64,000 nt of DNA from Miscanthus floridulus. Taxonomy: Eukaryota; Streptophyta; Magnoliopsida; Poales; Poaceae. The notes under the pieces are model-generated. The model saw only the letters and a program-made list of their open reading frames with translations. It did not search any database and was not told the DNA's origin. A program made the position numbers and the translations under genes. The stretch is from contig NC_089587.1 in NCBI RefSeq assembly GCF_019320115.1, positions 80,893,957-80,957,956 on the forward strand, in the 5' to 3' direction. Positions 11,000 through 23,240 of this stretch are shown here, piece after piece. The number at the start of each line of letters is the position of its first letter. Within the stretch, counting starts at the first letter, position 1.

Positions 11000-11520
11000 A
11001 GTGACACGCCGAGAGATACAGCTGCATTTATGTTGTGCGTGCACTCCATGTTTATATAGATATTAATATTATATGATGCCTAGGATACCTTTGCTTATAA
11101 TTTTCTTAAGGAAGAGGGAACATTTATTTATTACTTTTCTGTGAGTCACGTAAAAGGTTTACACGTCTCTGTATTAAGATAGAGAAAAAGCTTAATACAA
11201 CAACATCTTAACGACGCTCTAGGTGGTCAAGAGACGTGGAACTTTATTTATTAAGATCGTGTTAATGGATACAGCAGAATGAAATAAGGTGAGTGTGCGT
11301 GCTAGCCGCCTAGCCTTGCATGAGAGTGTCAGCGTCTGTTTTGAGAAGGCAAGGGAGGAGAGATCCGAAAGACTAAAAAGCCATGCATATACTCAAAGTC
11401 TCGGTTCAACGACGAAGTTGAGCTGCTTTGGCAAGTTTTGTATGCCTCTCGGTTGTTGTTCCTTCTTAACTAGTTTCATGCTTAAATCACTCACCCCCAT
11501 CCTAAAAAGAAAAATATACG
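11000..11520. other. Intergenic, nothing seen
   Basis: No domain-bearing frame and no repeat boundary recognised. It lies between two MITEs upstream of the AP2/ERF gene and could contain distal regulatory DNA, but nothing supports a specific site. Confidence 0.3.
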
Positions 11521-11524
11521 TGTC

Positions 11525-11990
11525 GGTTTTCAAGAAGACAATTGATTTTAAGTTTGACTAAGTTTACAAAAATAATATAAATATTTTTTTTCAAATCAGT
11601 TTACTATAATACTCTCTCCGTTCCTTAATATAAGCCATATAGATTTCTAAAGAAAATTCCAAAACATAGGTACGTATCAGCTCCTACGCCGATTAGTTTG
11701 GAAACCTTCCCACCGTACATAGCACATGCCCCAACCAATACCTTAGATTTAGGAAGTAATCTGATTGGGACAGAGAAGATGGCCTGATTTTCCTTTTTTT
11801 TTCTCGGTCTCACATCCTTCCTCAAGCCGTGCGTTAATATTGGTGCTAAAAACTATATGGCTTATATTAAGGAACGGGGGGAGTAATATATTGCATGGTT
11901 AATGTCATAATACTTATTCAGTATCATAAATGGATCTTTTTAATAAATTTCATCAAATTTAAAATTGGTTGACTTTTTTGAAAGTGAGAT
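11525..11990. mobile_element. Older Stowaway-like MITE interrupted by a younger one
   Basis: Left flank words (agacaattgattttaagtttgactaagttta...) and right flank words (...gtatcataaatgg, aatttcatcaaatttaaaattggttgactttttt) are the two halves of one MITE family. They are separated by the complete Stowaway element at 11612-11883. The outer ends are worn, so the outer limits are approximate. Confidence 0.5.
11612..11883. mobile_element. Stowaway MITE, 272 bp
   Basis: The 5' end ctctctccgttccttaatat and the 3' end atattaaggaacggggggag are inverted repeats of about 30 bp (including taagccatatag). TA flanks both sides (11610-11611 and 11884-11885). This is a clear Stowaway structure. It is inserted within an older MITE. 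Confidence 0.85.
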
Positions 11991-12109
11991 GATTAATAAA
12001 AAGATTGGTCAGATCTTTTATCGTATAACCATATTTATATGGATGCATGCATTGCCACTAATGACAACAGTAACTAGTGCACCGGCAAATTCTATCTCTA
12101 CAATAAGAT

Positions 12110-12165
12110 ATAATATATATTATGTATACATTGATACATAATATATATTATGTATACATTGATAC
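12110..12165. repeat. 28-bp perfect tandem duplication
   Basis: Two adjacent identical 28-bp units (ataatatatattatgtatac followed by attgatac) at 12110-12137 and 12138-12165. Confidence 0.9.
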
Positions 12166-12516
12166 TTATACAGATCGAGATCGTGGGTATATATAGTTTT
12201 AGGTAGCAAGGATATAATGCATTTATTTAAATATCTACATATACATAACCCATGCATTTTGATACAGAGATTAGGTGGACCATACTCACCACATCTCTAA
12301 CCAGCCTGATATTCTTGGCTTGCCAATTGTGCATTGTGTGTCCTTTCTTGACAAATACTACTACCTCCTCCAATCCTAAAACTAAGTCCATTTGTCTTGT
12401 TTAATTGAAAAACTATTTTAAATTTTGACCATGAATGACTAAAAGGTTATATAGATAGATATAGCATAATGTTGATGTTCACTACGTGAAAACAGTTTGT
12501 AGCAACGGGATAAATT

Positions 12517-12728
12517 TTTTTAGGGGCGGCAGGTGATGGAGCCGCCCCTACAGTGACGTGCTCGGGATCCACAAGACCAGCCGCCCCTAGAAATGAAACA
12601 GCAGGGGCGGCTGGTGATACGAGCCGCCCCTACAAATGGGTAAAATTTGTAAGGGCGGCTCACTCACCAGCCACCCCTAGTGTTTCTATTTATAGGAGCG
12701 GCTGGTGATTGAGCCGCCCTACAAATGC
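12517..12728. repeat. CACTA left subterminal repeats
   Basis: Repeated and inverted copies of words around ggggcggctggtgat / agccgcccctacaaat fill the first 250 bp of the CACTA element. In this superfamily such arrays bind the transposase accessory protein. Here that role is inferred from position. Confidence 0.75.
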
Positions 12729-12771
12729 CCCACGTACAGTCACTACCCATCCAAAATATCTACTACCTCCT

Positions 12772-12792
12772 CTCTCTCTCTCTCCGTCTCGA

Positions 12793-12852
<60 letters not shown>
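12772..12852. repeat. (TC)n microsatellite
   Basis: A long tc run inside the left part of the CACTA element. It creates spurious Ser-Leu frames on one strand and Glu-Arg frames on the other. Confidence 0.95.
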
Positions 12853-12854
<2 letters not shown>

Positions 12855-12859
12855 CGCTC

Positions 12860-13182
12860 TCCCTCTCCTCTGAGCCCCTCCGTCTCTCCCCCACACCGCC
12901 CCTCCCCACCGCCCTGCCCCCCGGCCACCTCCCGATACCTCCCGACGCCACCAGGAAGCCACGCCTCCACGTCTTCGTCGTCGTCCCCCCACTGAGTCCC
13001 CGTCTAACACCGTGTGGTGTGGGCGCCAGCGCTCTCGGTCTGCGGCTCCTCTCCCGCGCGGTGGAGAGGCTGCGGCCGCTGCTTGTCTAGGGGCCGCCGA
13101 CGATGCAGCTGAGGCCGGAGGACACCATGGAGGAGGTGGAGGCCAAGGCAGCGCCCAAGGCGGCGGCGGGGCTGAAGTTAGG
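12860..13182 (+). other. GC-rich segment of the CACTA element, possible captured exon
   Basis: This GC-rich stretch has an open frame from 13103 (MQLRPEDTMEEVEAKAA...) that runs into the LTR insertion. Its position beside the Mago-like exon across the insertion suggests that it too may derive from a host gene. I do not recognise it. Confidence 0.35.
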
Positions 13183-14388
13183 TGTCGGTGTTTCGAACAA
13201 GCACCGACAAGTAAATTTATATTTATACGCGTTAGGCCCGGATGGTGCGCTAAAGGACACAAGATTTATACTAGTTCGGGCTGAATGTCTCTACGTCTAG
13301 TCTGTTGCTGCTCGTGTTATTAGCACCGAAAATGGTTCGTAGTAGGGGGTACAAATGGTCGAGAGAGGGACTGGTCCCAGGTCTCTAATGGAAGGGTCGA
13401 AAGGATGCCAAGAGCCTGGTAGCAGCTTGACTGTGTGTGATGTGTGTTGTGTTGTCCATCAAAAGTCAGTCCCTCTAGTGGGGAGCCCTGCCCTCCCTTT
13501 TATAGACCAAGGGGGGAGCAGGGGTTATAGATGGGAGAAAGAAGAAAATACCAAGGGTATAGAAGGTCCTTCGAAGGATCCGAGTCTTCCCTTTTTCCCG
13601 CGCCTGCCCTGTATAACATGGCAGACCGTGTTAGAAGCGGTGTGTTTGTTGATCTTCGTAGGCCATGCCCTAGCCTCTTTTAGCAAGTGGGCGCGTCCCG
13701 TCCCGTCCCGCCCCTGCGGGCAGCGTGTCGGACAGGGGTGTCGATCTACAACCCCATGGGGAGCGGATGGCGCGGTGACTGCTCGTTCGCCATTGTAGAG
13801 GATGGGAGTCCCCTTGGAGCGTAGTGGTTGTCGTATGTCTATGTCGGGTTCTTCGCCCGAGGGCTGAAGGCGGCGCCTACAACACTGTAGGGCGGAGGGC
13901 AGGCGCCTACAACACTATTCAGGCTCTGTCATGTCTAGAAGGGTCTAAGCTCCCGTCCCATCACGCCCTAATGGTACTATCCTATAGGGGTGCAGGGCAT
14001 GGTCCTTGATGCCGCGGTTGACCCAAACGTCTTGTCTTACCCTGTGCCCATCATCATTGAAGGAGCGGGGTGCGGTTGTCAGGCGAGGCGGAGCTAGCCT
14101 TTGGACATCGGACGAGGCGAGGTCCGGCCCTTGGAGGTCGATCGAGGTGGAGCCCAGCCCTCGGGGTCGGGCGAGGCGGAGTCTATACCTCGGGTGTCGG
14201 GCGAGGCGGAGTCTTGCTTTTAGTCATCGGGCGAGGCGGAGCTGGCCCACGGGCATCGGGCGAGGCGGAACCAAACTCCCGTCGCTCGGATAAGCAGCGC
14301 AGTAGTGCTCTTGTCCGTCTGGGGGTTTTTAATGTTCGATGGTTATTAGTTCCACCTCCTTGGGTACCCCGGTATTAGGTACCCGACA
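13183..14388 (-). repeat. 3' LTR of the Tat-type element
   Basis: 1206 bp, in element sense starting TGTCGGGTACC and ending CACCGACA. It contains a TATAAA box (13498-13503, minus strand) and an array of 'cgggcgaggcggag' words at about 14090-14290. It is about 54 bp longer than the 5' LTR, partly because a short segment (about 13474-13492) is present here and absent there. Confidence 0.9.
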
Positions 14389-14418
14389 GTAGCCCCTGAG
14401 CCCCCGGGTGGTTCGGAC
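14389..14418 (-). other. Polypurine-tract region beside the 3' LTR
   Basis: On the minus strand the bases just before the 3' LTR read gggggctcaggggctac, a G/A-rich tract in the position expected for plus-strand priming. It is imperfect as a purine run, but related grass elements show the same form. Confidence 0.5.
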
Positions 14419-15119
14419 AGAATCACCCTAGGGGTGTTTTGATTTCGTCGGAGTTAATTTGCTAGAGGGTGCGCGCAAGCGCACCTGGTGGGTGTAGCCC
14501 CCGAGCCCCCGGGTGATTCGAGTAGAATCGCCCGGGGGGTAGTATCGGACCCTCCGTGGGTAAGGCCGTAAGACTTGGTTTTTTTTGTCAACTAGACATT
14601 TTTAAGGGAATCGTAGTATCCCGTCCTCGGGGATTTCATTTAGGTCCGGCCTAGCTAGGGCTTGACTGTGGATCGAGGCCCTGGCGATGCTTGCGTCCTG
14701 GTTGTTTTGCAGGCCCATCCCTCGTTGGGATGGCCTTTGGGCTCTGGGGCCCTAGGTGGGCCAAAGAGAAAAGCTTTGTGACCCATGTTCCCTCGGTGGG
14801 AAGAGAATCCTGGTCCGCCTGGGGAAGGCGAACTGCCTGGCGTGACTTTTGCGGGAAGGGATAGGGATCGTGCGTGCGTGTCCCATGATGTGACGTGGCG
14901 GTGTGTCATGGCTGGCTTAGAGATCGAGGTGGACCGTTGCCCTTCTCGCATCCGTCGCCCCTATAAAACCACAGGGTTCGCCCCTAGGGTTCCGTACTTT
15001 GCCTCTTTGCCCTCGCATTCTCAACCTCCGCCGCTAATCGCCTGAGCTTCTCACACTCGTACTGCTCCCTTTGTCAAACTTGCTGCTGCCTTCTTCCTCG
15101 TGATGCTCCCGCCGTCGTA

Positions 15120-18100
15120 ATGGACCCGAGGTACAGATCCAACATCTCCCCTCAGCGCTTAGAGGGCCTCATCCGCCGAGGCCTCCTTCGCTCGTTGACC
15201 GCCGCTGAGGAGTGGCGGCTGCCCGGTGAAGAGGACGAGCCGCAGCCGCCCGAAGGGTGCGTCGTGTCTTTCGCCCACTTCCACGAGCAGGGATTCGCCA
15301 TTCCCGCCCATCCGTTCTTTCGGGGACTGCTGGACTACTATCAGGTGGAGTTATAGCACCTTACCCCTAACAGGATTCAGCACATTGCGGCGTTCATCGC
15401 CCTGTGCGAGGGGTTCTTGGGGATCAGTCCCCACTTTGACCTATGGTGGTATCTTTTCGCCATCAATCTTCTCAGGAAGCAAGAGCTACATGCGCCAGTG
15501 GGGTACGCTGGCATCCACCTTCGCCACCACCGGGCAGGAGCGTACCCGCTAATGCGTCTGTCCCCCTCTAACAAGGGGTGGCATTCACAATGGTTCTATG
15601 TCAAGAATGATGCTACCGCCCCCTTGCCAGCTTTCACTGGGCGCTACATCGTGGAGGCCCTGGAGTCATGGGGGTGGGGGGTCACGGCCAAGGGAAAGAA
15701 GCATCATAACGGCCTTCTCGCCGCCCTCCGAACTCTAAAGGACAGGGGCGTGAAGGGATTGGGGATTATCGGTGGCTACCATGCGAGGGTTGCGCCACTG
15801 ATGGCGCGTGCGCTTCCCCTATATCAGATGGTGCCCGAAGCGTCGTTCGAAGGGATGGTGCTTGTCGACAAAGCGCTTCCTCCCTCTGAGGTGGCGCAGC
15901 GTATCAAGGAGGTGATGGAGCCTATGAAGGACTCCGTCGGTGTCATCCTTGACTTCGTGTACCTGGTGCCAAGGCACCCCCCGATGTGGTCGGAACCAGG
16001 GTTTGTTGACTTCGTAAGTTTTCTCTCCACTTGTTCCTCCTTTTCTTGAATTTCTGACCCCCTGAAGCTAACCTCGGGATAACAGGACCAGCCGGGGGGA
16101 CTGTTCTTTAAGGATAGCCTGGACCTACTGCCGAAGGACCCAACCCAGATGGCAACGAACCGCGCCGTGGCTGGTTGGGACAAGAAGACGAGGGAGCTTG
16201 CGAAGAAAAAGGCGATATGGAAGCAGCAAGCTCGCGATCGAGGAGATGAGACTAGTAATGAAGACGATGATGATGACAATGAGTCTGACGAGGCAGCAGC
16301 CGGTGTGGATTGGGGTGACCTAGAGGACGAGGACTCGTTGTCCATGCAGGGACCCTTCCCATTCCATGTGGGGGGAAGCGAGTTCGTGAGGACGGAGGAG
16401 TCAAGCCTACCCCTAGGTCTGGTGGGAGCCGGTGGATCTGCTGTCACCCTTGGGGTGCCGGTGGAGGATCAGTGGAGGGGAGGTGATGGATCCGCGGCCT
16501 CCCCCGAGGTGCTAGTGGAGGGGGCGGCTTCGATGCCACACCCCGTGAGCTGATGGAGGGGGACGGCTCTGTCGCCACGCCCCATGAGCCGATGGAGGGG
16601 AGCGGCCCTGTCGTCTCACCCCATGAGCCGATGGAGGGGAGCGGCCCTGTCGCCGCGCCTTCGGAGACAAGGGAGACGAGCCCTCCTGCCTTGGAGCAGG
16701 GGGCAGGCTCAAAACGGTTCCACCCCCATGAGTTGGAGCAGGGGTCCGGGGGTTCGTCCCCAAAACATACCCGCCACTCGAAAGCGTCAGAGTATGTCAC
16801 CGATTTCCCTTTTTATCTTTCTGTTCCAACCTTATGCCTTTTCCCTTTTGTAGATTTTTGCGATGGGGCCACCCTCTGGGGCCGGCGCCTAAGAAGAGCC
16901 TCGCCCTTCAAGCGGGGTGGATGGTGCTGCCTAACATCGCTCCTATTTCGGGTAGGGGCAGCGCCGATGTTGTGGCCTCGTTGGTCAGTCTGGTGGCGCC
17001 CGCGGTGGCGCCCGTGCCCTTGGTGGTTGCCGAGCAGGCGGCCGCAACCATGCCAAGCCAGGAGCAGCCAGACGCAGCCGTGGTGGTGTCGGATGCAACT
17101 GTAGTGGCGTCCGAGGGAGCGGCACAGTTCGTGCCACCGGAGGCCCAGACGGAGGTGGCCGCGACTACGACATGCCCGGCGGGGTCGGATGCTGCCATGG
17201 TGGCATCCAAGGGGGTGGCGCAATCCATGCCACCGACGGCCTAGGCCGTGTCGCTCAAGGTGGGCCGGATGGAGGAGGACACGGCCGGAAGGTCTCCGGG
17301 CATCATGGCGGTGGTGGAGAGGACCCGCAGGAGGTCGCCCCAGCCTTGTTGTCAGGGGGCAGCCGCTCCCCTACGAGGGGGCAGCCGCCGCTCTAGTGGA
17401 TGGCCGCCGAGGACCCAACATTGGCTCTTTTCTCGCTTGACGATGCTGCCGAGAGCTTAAAGCAGGAAAATCTTGACATCGGGTTCTCGGCTATGTTGAA
17501 TGCCTTGAATGAGGCCAGTGGTGCCCTACACGAAATCCTCATTCCTTCTAGCTAGGTATTCGCTTGATCTTCTCCTTCGTTTTCTTCTTTCTTCATGCAT
17601 TTTTGTGTTTTCGTATTTTTGATATCGGTCTTCTTCTCAGTGTATCGTTGCTCGTAGCCGGAACAAGTCCTGGTTTCTCCATGAGCAAAATGCGGAGTGG
17701 GACCGCCTTACCGAGGAAGCTAGGCTACGAGGAGATGTGGGCATGCAGCTTGCTGCCGCTAGCAGTAGGAGGCCAAGGCGCGTCGGGACGTAGAGGAGGC
17801 TCATGGGATGTTTGAGGACCTATCAGCGAGGGTGAAGCTGGATGAGGAGGAGGCCACCAGGCTTCGAAAGGAGCGGGACGAGCTACTACAGAAGGACGTC
17901 GCGGCTAGTGAGCAGGCCGCCGAGCTCTTGGCGGAGCTAGAGATGGAGCGGGACCTCAAGCTAAAGACTGAGGAGAGGTGCGTGGCATTACAGCAGAGGG
18001 CGGACCGGGACGCCGAGGTGATCACCCGGTTGCGCGAGGAGCGGGACGAGCTATGTCGGACCGAGGAAAGACTTTGCTCGGAGCGTGGCATAGCCCATGA

Positions 18101-18603
18101 GGATCGTGACCGGGCCATTCAGGAGCACGACAAGGTGCGTGGGGTGGCTAACTCCCTCCGGGTGGATCTTGGAACCATGGTGAACCAGAGGTTGGATGTT
18201 GAGAGCGTCACTGCTAGGCTAGAGAAGGAGCTTATCGAAGTGCGAGGGATCCTTTAGACCAAGAGCGACGAGCATGACCTTCTGCAAGCCACTATCAGGG
18301 TGGTCATCGATGCCCTAAGGGTGGTGCAGTCGGTGGAAACCAGCTCGCTCGTGGCTTGTGTCATGGGTATCATGGCGTGCGTGGGCCAACTTGAGGAGGA
18401 TGCCTTTCACGCCGGGATCACCCAAGCCTTCGCTGTTGCCCGTTCCCATTATGATCAGAAGATCAACCTGGAGGTAATGAGTCAAGGCTTCACGCCTATC
18501 TATGAAGATGCTGAGCTGCATGAGATGGAGAAGGCGGTGGCTCCCCTTACACGGAACCTGGTGAACAGACTGAAAGAAGAGGTTCTCCCTTCGTGGAAGT
18601 AGT
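15120..18603 (+). pseudogene. Antisense ORF of the Tat-type element ('putative gypsy-type transposase' family)
   Basis: The gene runs opposite to gag-pol, between integrase and the 3' LTR. Exon 1 starts at ATG 15120 (MDPRYRSNISPQRLEGLIRR), is cut by a TAG near 15355, and continues in frame (GFLGISPHFDLWWYLFAINL...) to 16013. A 72-bp GT-AG intron (16014-16085) follows, in phase 0, then an acidic stretch (DDDDDNESDEAAAG). Next come near-repeats of EPMEGSGPV (16553-16660), an Ala/Val-rich part (16834-17240), a coiled coil rich in Glu, Arg and Lys (17808-18257), and a C-terminal part (18300-18602) ending SWK*. The N-terminal part matches the plant domain often labelled 'putative gypsy type transposon' (PF04195, from memory). 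Its function is unknown. At least three stops break this copy. Confidence 0.7.
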
Positions 18604-21600
18604 TAGTTGAATAAGTTTGATAAACACTTATCTATAATATATGAACAAGTGTCGGTACTTTTGTGTCCAAAAGCGGATTCGTGACTTTGTTTCGCACTTT
18701 TGTTTTGTTTATTTGATCTTACCTTCTTCCCTTTTTGCGATGAAAAAAGATTTAGACGATCGACCCTTCCGTTTGTTAAGGACGTAGGGCCTAAGGTGTT
18801 TTAGGGAAAACTTTGATTGTGCTGGTGAGCAAAATTACCATAGTTGTCTGGGCGTGGGCTTTTTGCGGTCTTACCAGTCTATTCCCCCGAACCTTGCCGC
18901 CAGTCTTGATGCGAGGAGGAGGTCTGATGTAATGATTTTTCAAAAAAGAAAGGAGGTACCCATACCTTTATCAGCCCTCGAGTGAGATCCGACCCCTTGC
19001 GGTCGCTGGGGTCAGATGTTACTAGAGACCAGAGCGAGGGAGGCGAACTTACGTTTGTATTTGCTCATACCCCTTACCTAGGACTTTGGTGATCGCTGTG
19101 TGACCGTGCGTTCGGTCTTATCGCTGGTCCAGCCTTCCCCAAGCCCCCGCGTGTGGTGGGGATTCGGTCAAGGGTCGGCTCGTTCGTGACTGTCGCCCCA
19201 TCAGCATTTTTTCGCAACTAGAGGGGTTAAGGTGATGTCACTTGCCTTGATGGCTCGAGTGACGTGCTTTATGAGCTCACTGACGGGGATGTTCGGATGG
19301 AATCCAATCCCGTTTGCTTCGCGATAGGGTCGACAAAGCCCTCAAGTGGCGTTCTGTTGCTCCTTGGCCTACCTTCCAATAGATTCACCCTCAATGGGGT
19401 TTCTATGGGCTTGGCTAGAGGCTGGATTGAACAAGAAGGTTGAGATGACCCTATTCGCCTTAATGCGGGTTGGGCAAAGGCCGTTGGAGGCTCATCTGTG
19501 TTTTCTCCCCTGGCCCTTGTTTGATGCGAGGCAGCCCCAGACCCTTCGCTGGTCAGCCTTCGAACCTTGGTCTCTCGATCTTGTATCGGGCGGCTAGAGC
19601 CCCCGAGCCCTTTAGGGTCTGCTAGGGGTCGGTCGTGTTTTCGCGCGCTACCCCATCCTCGGTTTCCATGATCGGAGGGGCTGGGTTGACGACACTTACC
19701 TTGATGGCTTGAGTGTCATGCTCAATGAGCTCGCTAACGGGTATGTTGGTGTAGAATCCGGATCCATCATTCGCTAACGGGGTCGGTAGAGCCCTCATGT
19801 GGCATTCCACTACTTCTTAACCTGCCTCCCGGTAGATGCCCGAGCCATTCGCTGGGCTCAGGTGGCCCGTTGGCCTCTCCTTGATGGAGATTCTGTGGGT
19901 CTGGCTCGAGGTTAGAATCAAATGAGAAAGGTCGAGATGTCCCTGTCCGCTTTTGAACGGGGTTGGGCGAGGCCGCTGGGGCACATTTTGGTTTTCCCCC
20001 CTGGCTCTATTTGACACGAGGCGACCTCGAGCCCTTCGCGGGTCGGCCTTCGAACCTCGGTCAGGCATCGCTCATATTGAATGAGGCGGCTGCCGCTTCG
20101 TGATGCGACATGAAGCGTTGAGATGCAAGGATTTGCATATGCAACGTTTGGATGTGTGGATTTAGCATACAGCTTAATCAAAACGAAAGTGGAGGTCGGT
20201 AACATTACCTTGGTGGTATGAGCCATAGGAAGCTCCTACCAGACATGTCCGTGCTAGGTTCAGGTCCGACGTTTGCGACGAGGTCGGCGTAACCTGTATA
20301 AGTATCGCTATTTTTTTTTGTTTTTGTCTCTTGGCGGTGATCCGAGCCGCTCGATTGATTTTATGCGGCCTCACAGTCTCTCCTCGAAGGAGATTCTATA
20401 GGGGGACCCCTTCGAACCCTTCTCGAGAAGGCAAGAGTTAAAGCTCGTGGTGTGGGGAACTGTGAATTCGTCCAGTTGTATCCAAAGATTTACACCCACA
20501 CACCGTGCTTCCGGTTTTAGACGTAAAGAGGGGTCAGGCTAAGAGGGTGTTTAAACAAATAGGCACCCTCGGCAGCCCTCAAGCAATGTCCGTGCCCCTG
20601 CCGTTGCTGGAGTTGGAGGCTCGGTAAAGAATTTAACACTCAAAGTAAGTAAACAGGGGTGCTTATCTTTCAATCGGTCGTTCGTTCGTTGTTTTGCCTG
20701 GGCCACCTGGTCGACCTAAGAGGCCCGTTGGGCTCCCCCTAGGGGGTTCCATTGTTGGGTTGTTCCATGGTCCTGCCTGGGGAAGCAGAGAGTTGCCTAC
20801 ATGTGAGCGTGCCCCGGTTCTCGTGCCCAGGGCGCATTAGTGGTGGGCCACACCCGGGTGACGTTCTAACTTACCAGGCGACGTCCCATCGACCAGTGCG
20901 CGTCCCATCATTTTTGGCGCGTTCCCTCATATTTCTGTCAGCATTGATTTCGCATTTGTATTGAATAGGGGAAGGCAGAGAGTTTTTTCGTCCCAACCTT
21001 TCACCTTTCCTTAGCTGCCGAGCTCCTTCTTTAAATAGGGGGGAGGAGTTCTTGTCCCACCTCCTCGCCAGCCTCTGAGCCACCAACTCTTCTCCTTCCT
21101 TTCCACCGAATGCAGTGGTTCCTAAGTAAGAGAGGGTAATGCCAGGGAGAGAAGAACTCACAGATCCGCTCATGAATCTGGAGCGTGATGTTGAGCTGGA
21201 GGTCATCCAACATAGATGAGATGGCGCGGATCGCCTATGCTGAGGAGGGGTTGCTGCTGCCGAATGAGGAGGAGCGCTGGCGGGTGTCGAACATCATCGG
21301 TTTTACCATAGTGCGTTGTAGCCTTCCTTCGGCGGGAGGCGCCCCCCGCCCAAACGCCGTGGTTATGGCTGATGACGATGGTGTAGTCCTTGGATGCCCC
21401 GGCGAAGGGGCACCGTAGTCGCCAGTGCGGTGCTCGACGTTGCAGATGACGGCGCCTTCAAATATCCCGTGGAGCGGTGGGACGTCGCTGATGGAGAGCA
21501 TGGTGCGACGGCCGCAGTAGACGAAATGGTACTCGTAGCAAAGGTAGGTAGAGACTGTAATTGAATAAGTTTGTGGGGGAGCCCCCAAGTGAACAGTCCT

Positions 21601-22080
21601 TTGAATTTTAGGAGTACATTAGTCCTTTGTGTGATGAAATCACTTTGTAAGTGGTAAATTTGTGCAAAAATGAACAAATTTTCATCTTTTGTTACGGCAA
21701 ACAGCTTTTCAGCTTCCTCTTTTTGTAGAAGAGGTTTCGATGCCCTCCGACCCTTCCCATGGCTCAAGTTGCAAAAAAACTAGGAGTGCGGGTGAATTAG
21801 TTCTGATTATGCTGGTGAGCAAAGAGGTCGTAGCCGCTGGGGCGTGGGTCTCCCGCAGTCCTACCAGTTGTACTCATAATTTGTTCCCAAAATCTTAGTC
21901 CTTAGGACTTGTTATGAGAAGAACGGAAAACTTAGAGAATGTTTGCAAAGATAACACAAGATGTGTTTGCAAGATAAACATACTTGTATTATTTGTATCA
22001 ACCCCCGAGTGAGGTCTGACCCCTCGCTATTTGCAGGGGTCAGATGTCACTAAAGATCGGGGATTTGTATAGACAAAAAC
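18604..22080. other. Non-coding spacer of the Tat-type element
   Basis: About 3.5 kb between the antisense ORF and the integrase. It contains two imperfect repeats of about 0.5-0.6 kb. The blocks near 19225-19620 and 19680-20080 share words such as 'acttgccttgatggct', 'tgagctcactgacggg' and 'gatgttcggatggaatcc'. A further related word set (cagcagttctaccagt-like) occurs near 18870 and 21850. No protein domain seen. Confidence 0.5.
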
Positions 22081-22189
22081 TGATAAGAAAAAGCGTGCGT
22101 TTATTTAAGGGTAAAAACGATGTAGCTGCTCAATGTTCCAGGCGTTGGTGAAGACCTCGTCGTTGATGGTTTTCAACTTGTAGGCGCCT

Positions 22190-23240
22190 GGGTGGAGTAC
22201 TTCTGTGATGACGTACGGCCCCTCCTAGGGTGGGGAGAGCTTGTGGCGGTCCTTGTTGTTCTGCACGAGGCGGAGGACAAGGTCCCCGACATTGAAGGCT
22301 CGGTCCCGCACCCATCGGCTGTGGTACCGTCGCAACGCCTACTGGTACTTGGCCGAACAGAGGAGGGCGATGTCATGGGCTTCGTCTAGCTAGTCCATGG
22401 TGTCTTGGTGGGATGCCTTGGCCCCCTGTTCGTCGTATGCTCTGATTCTTAGAGCTCCATAGTCAAGGTCCGTTGGGAGAACGGCCTCGGAACCGTAGAC
22501 CATGAAGAAAGGTGTGTAGCCGGTGGCCCGGCTAGGAGTTGTCCTTAGGCTCTAGAGCACCACCGGGAGCTCGGTGACCTAGCATGTGTCGAACTTGTTC
22601 AACCGGTTGAAGATCCTAGGCTTGAGGCCTTGCAGGAGCATGCTGTTTGCGCGCTCGACCTACCCGTTCGTCTAGGGGTGCGTGACGGCCACCCAATCGA
22701 TCCGGATGTGTTGTTTATCGCAGAATCGAATGAATTTCCTACCAGTGAACTACGTGCCGTTGTCTGTGATGATAGAATTCGGTACTCCAAAGCGATGGAT
22801 GATGTCAAGGAAGAACAGCACAGCTTGCTCGGATTTGATCGTGGAGATTGGCCGAGCTTTGATCCATTTCGTAAACTTGTCTATGGTGACAAGCAGGTGG
22901 GTGAAGCCCTCGGGCACCTTTTTGAGTGGCCCAACTAGGTTGAGCCCCCAGACCGTGAAGGGCCATGTGATGGGGATCATCTAGAGTGCCTGAGCCGAGA
23001 GGTGAGTCTATCGAGCGTAGTACTGACAACCTTCATAGGCGCGTACAATTTGCTCAGCGTCGGCTACTGCGGTGGGCCAGTAGAAGCCCTGTCGAAATGC
23101 GTTTCCAACCAAGGTCCTCAGCGTGGCATGGTGACCATAGACCTGGCCGTAGATGTCACTCAGCAGAAGTCTTCCCTGTTCGCTGGGGATGCAGAGCTGT
23201 AGGATCCTGGTGTGGCTCCATTTGTAGAATTCTCCTTCTA
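22190..23240 (-). pseudogene. Integrase of the Tat-type element
   Basis: The readable core (22750-22980) runs WPFTVWGLNLVGPL, then FTHLLVTIDKFTKWIKARP, then FGVPNSIITDNGT. These are the classic segments around the first two catalytic acids of the retroviral-type integrase core. The first catalytic Asp, expected in a GLD motif, is Asn here (near 22940); the second (TDNGT) is kept. Downstream, translation towards 22190 is broken by several stops. Upstream, the zinc-binding part is only weakly readable. The copy is dead. Confidence 0.7.

Noticed and set aside
12690..13262. Ser-Leu and Glu-Arg repeat 'proteins' around the (TC)n run
   Set aside because: Translation of a microsatellite in the CACTA element.
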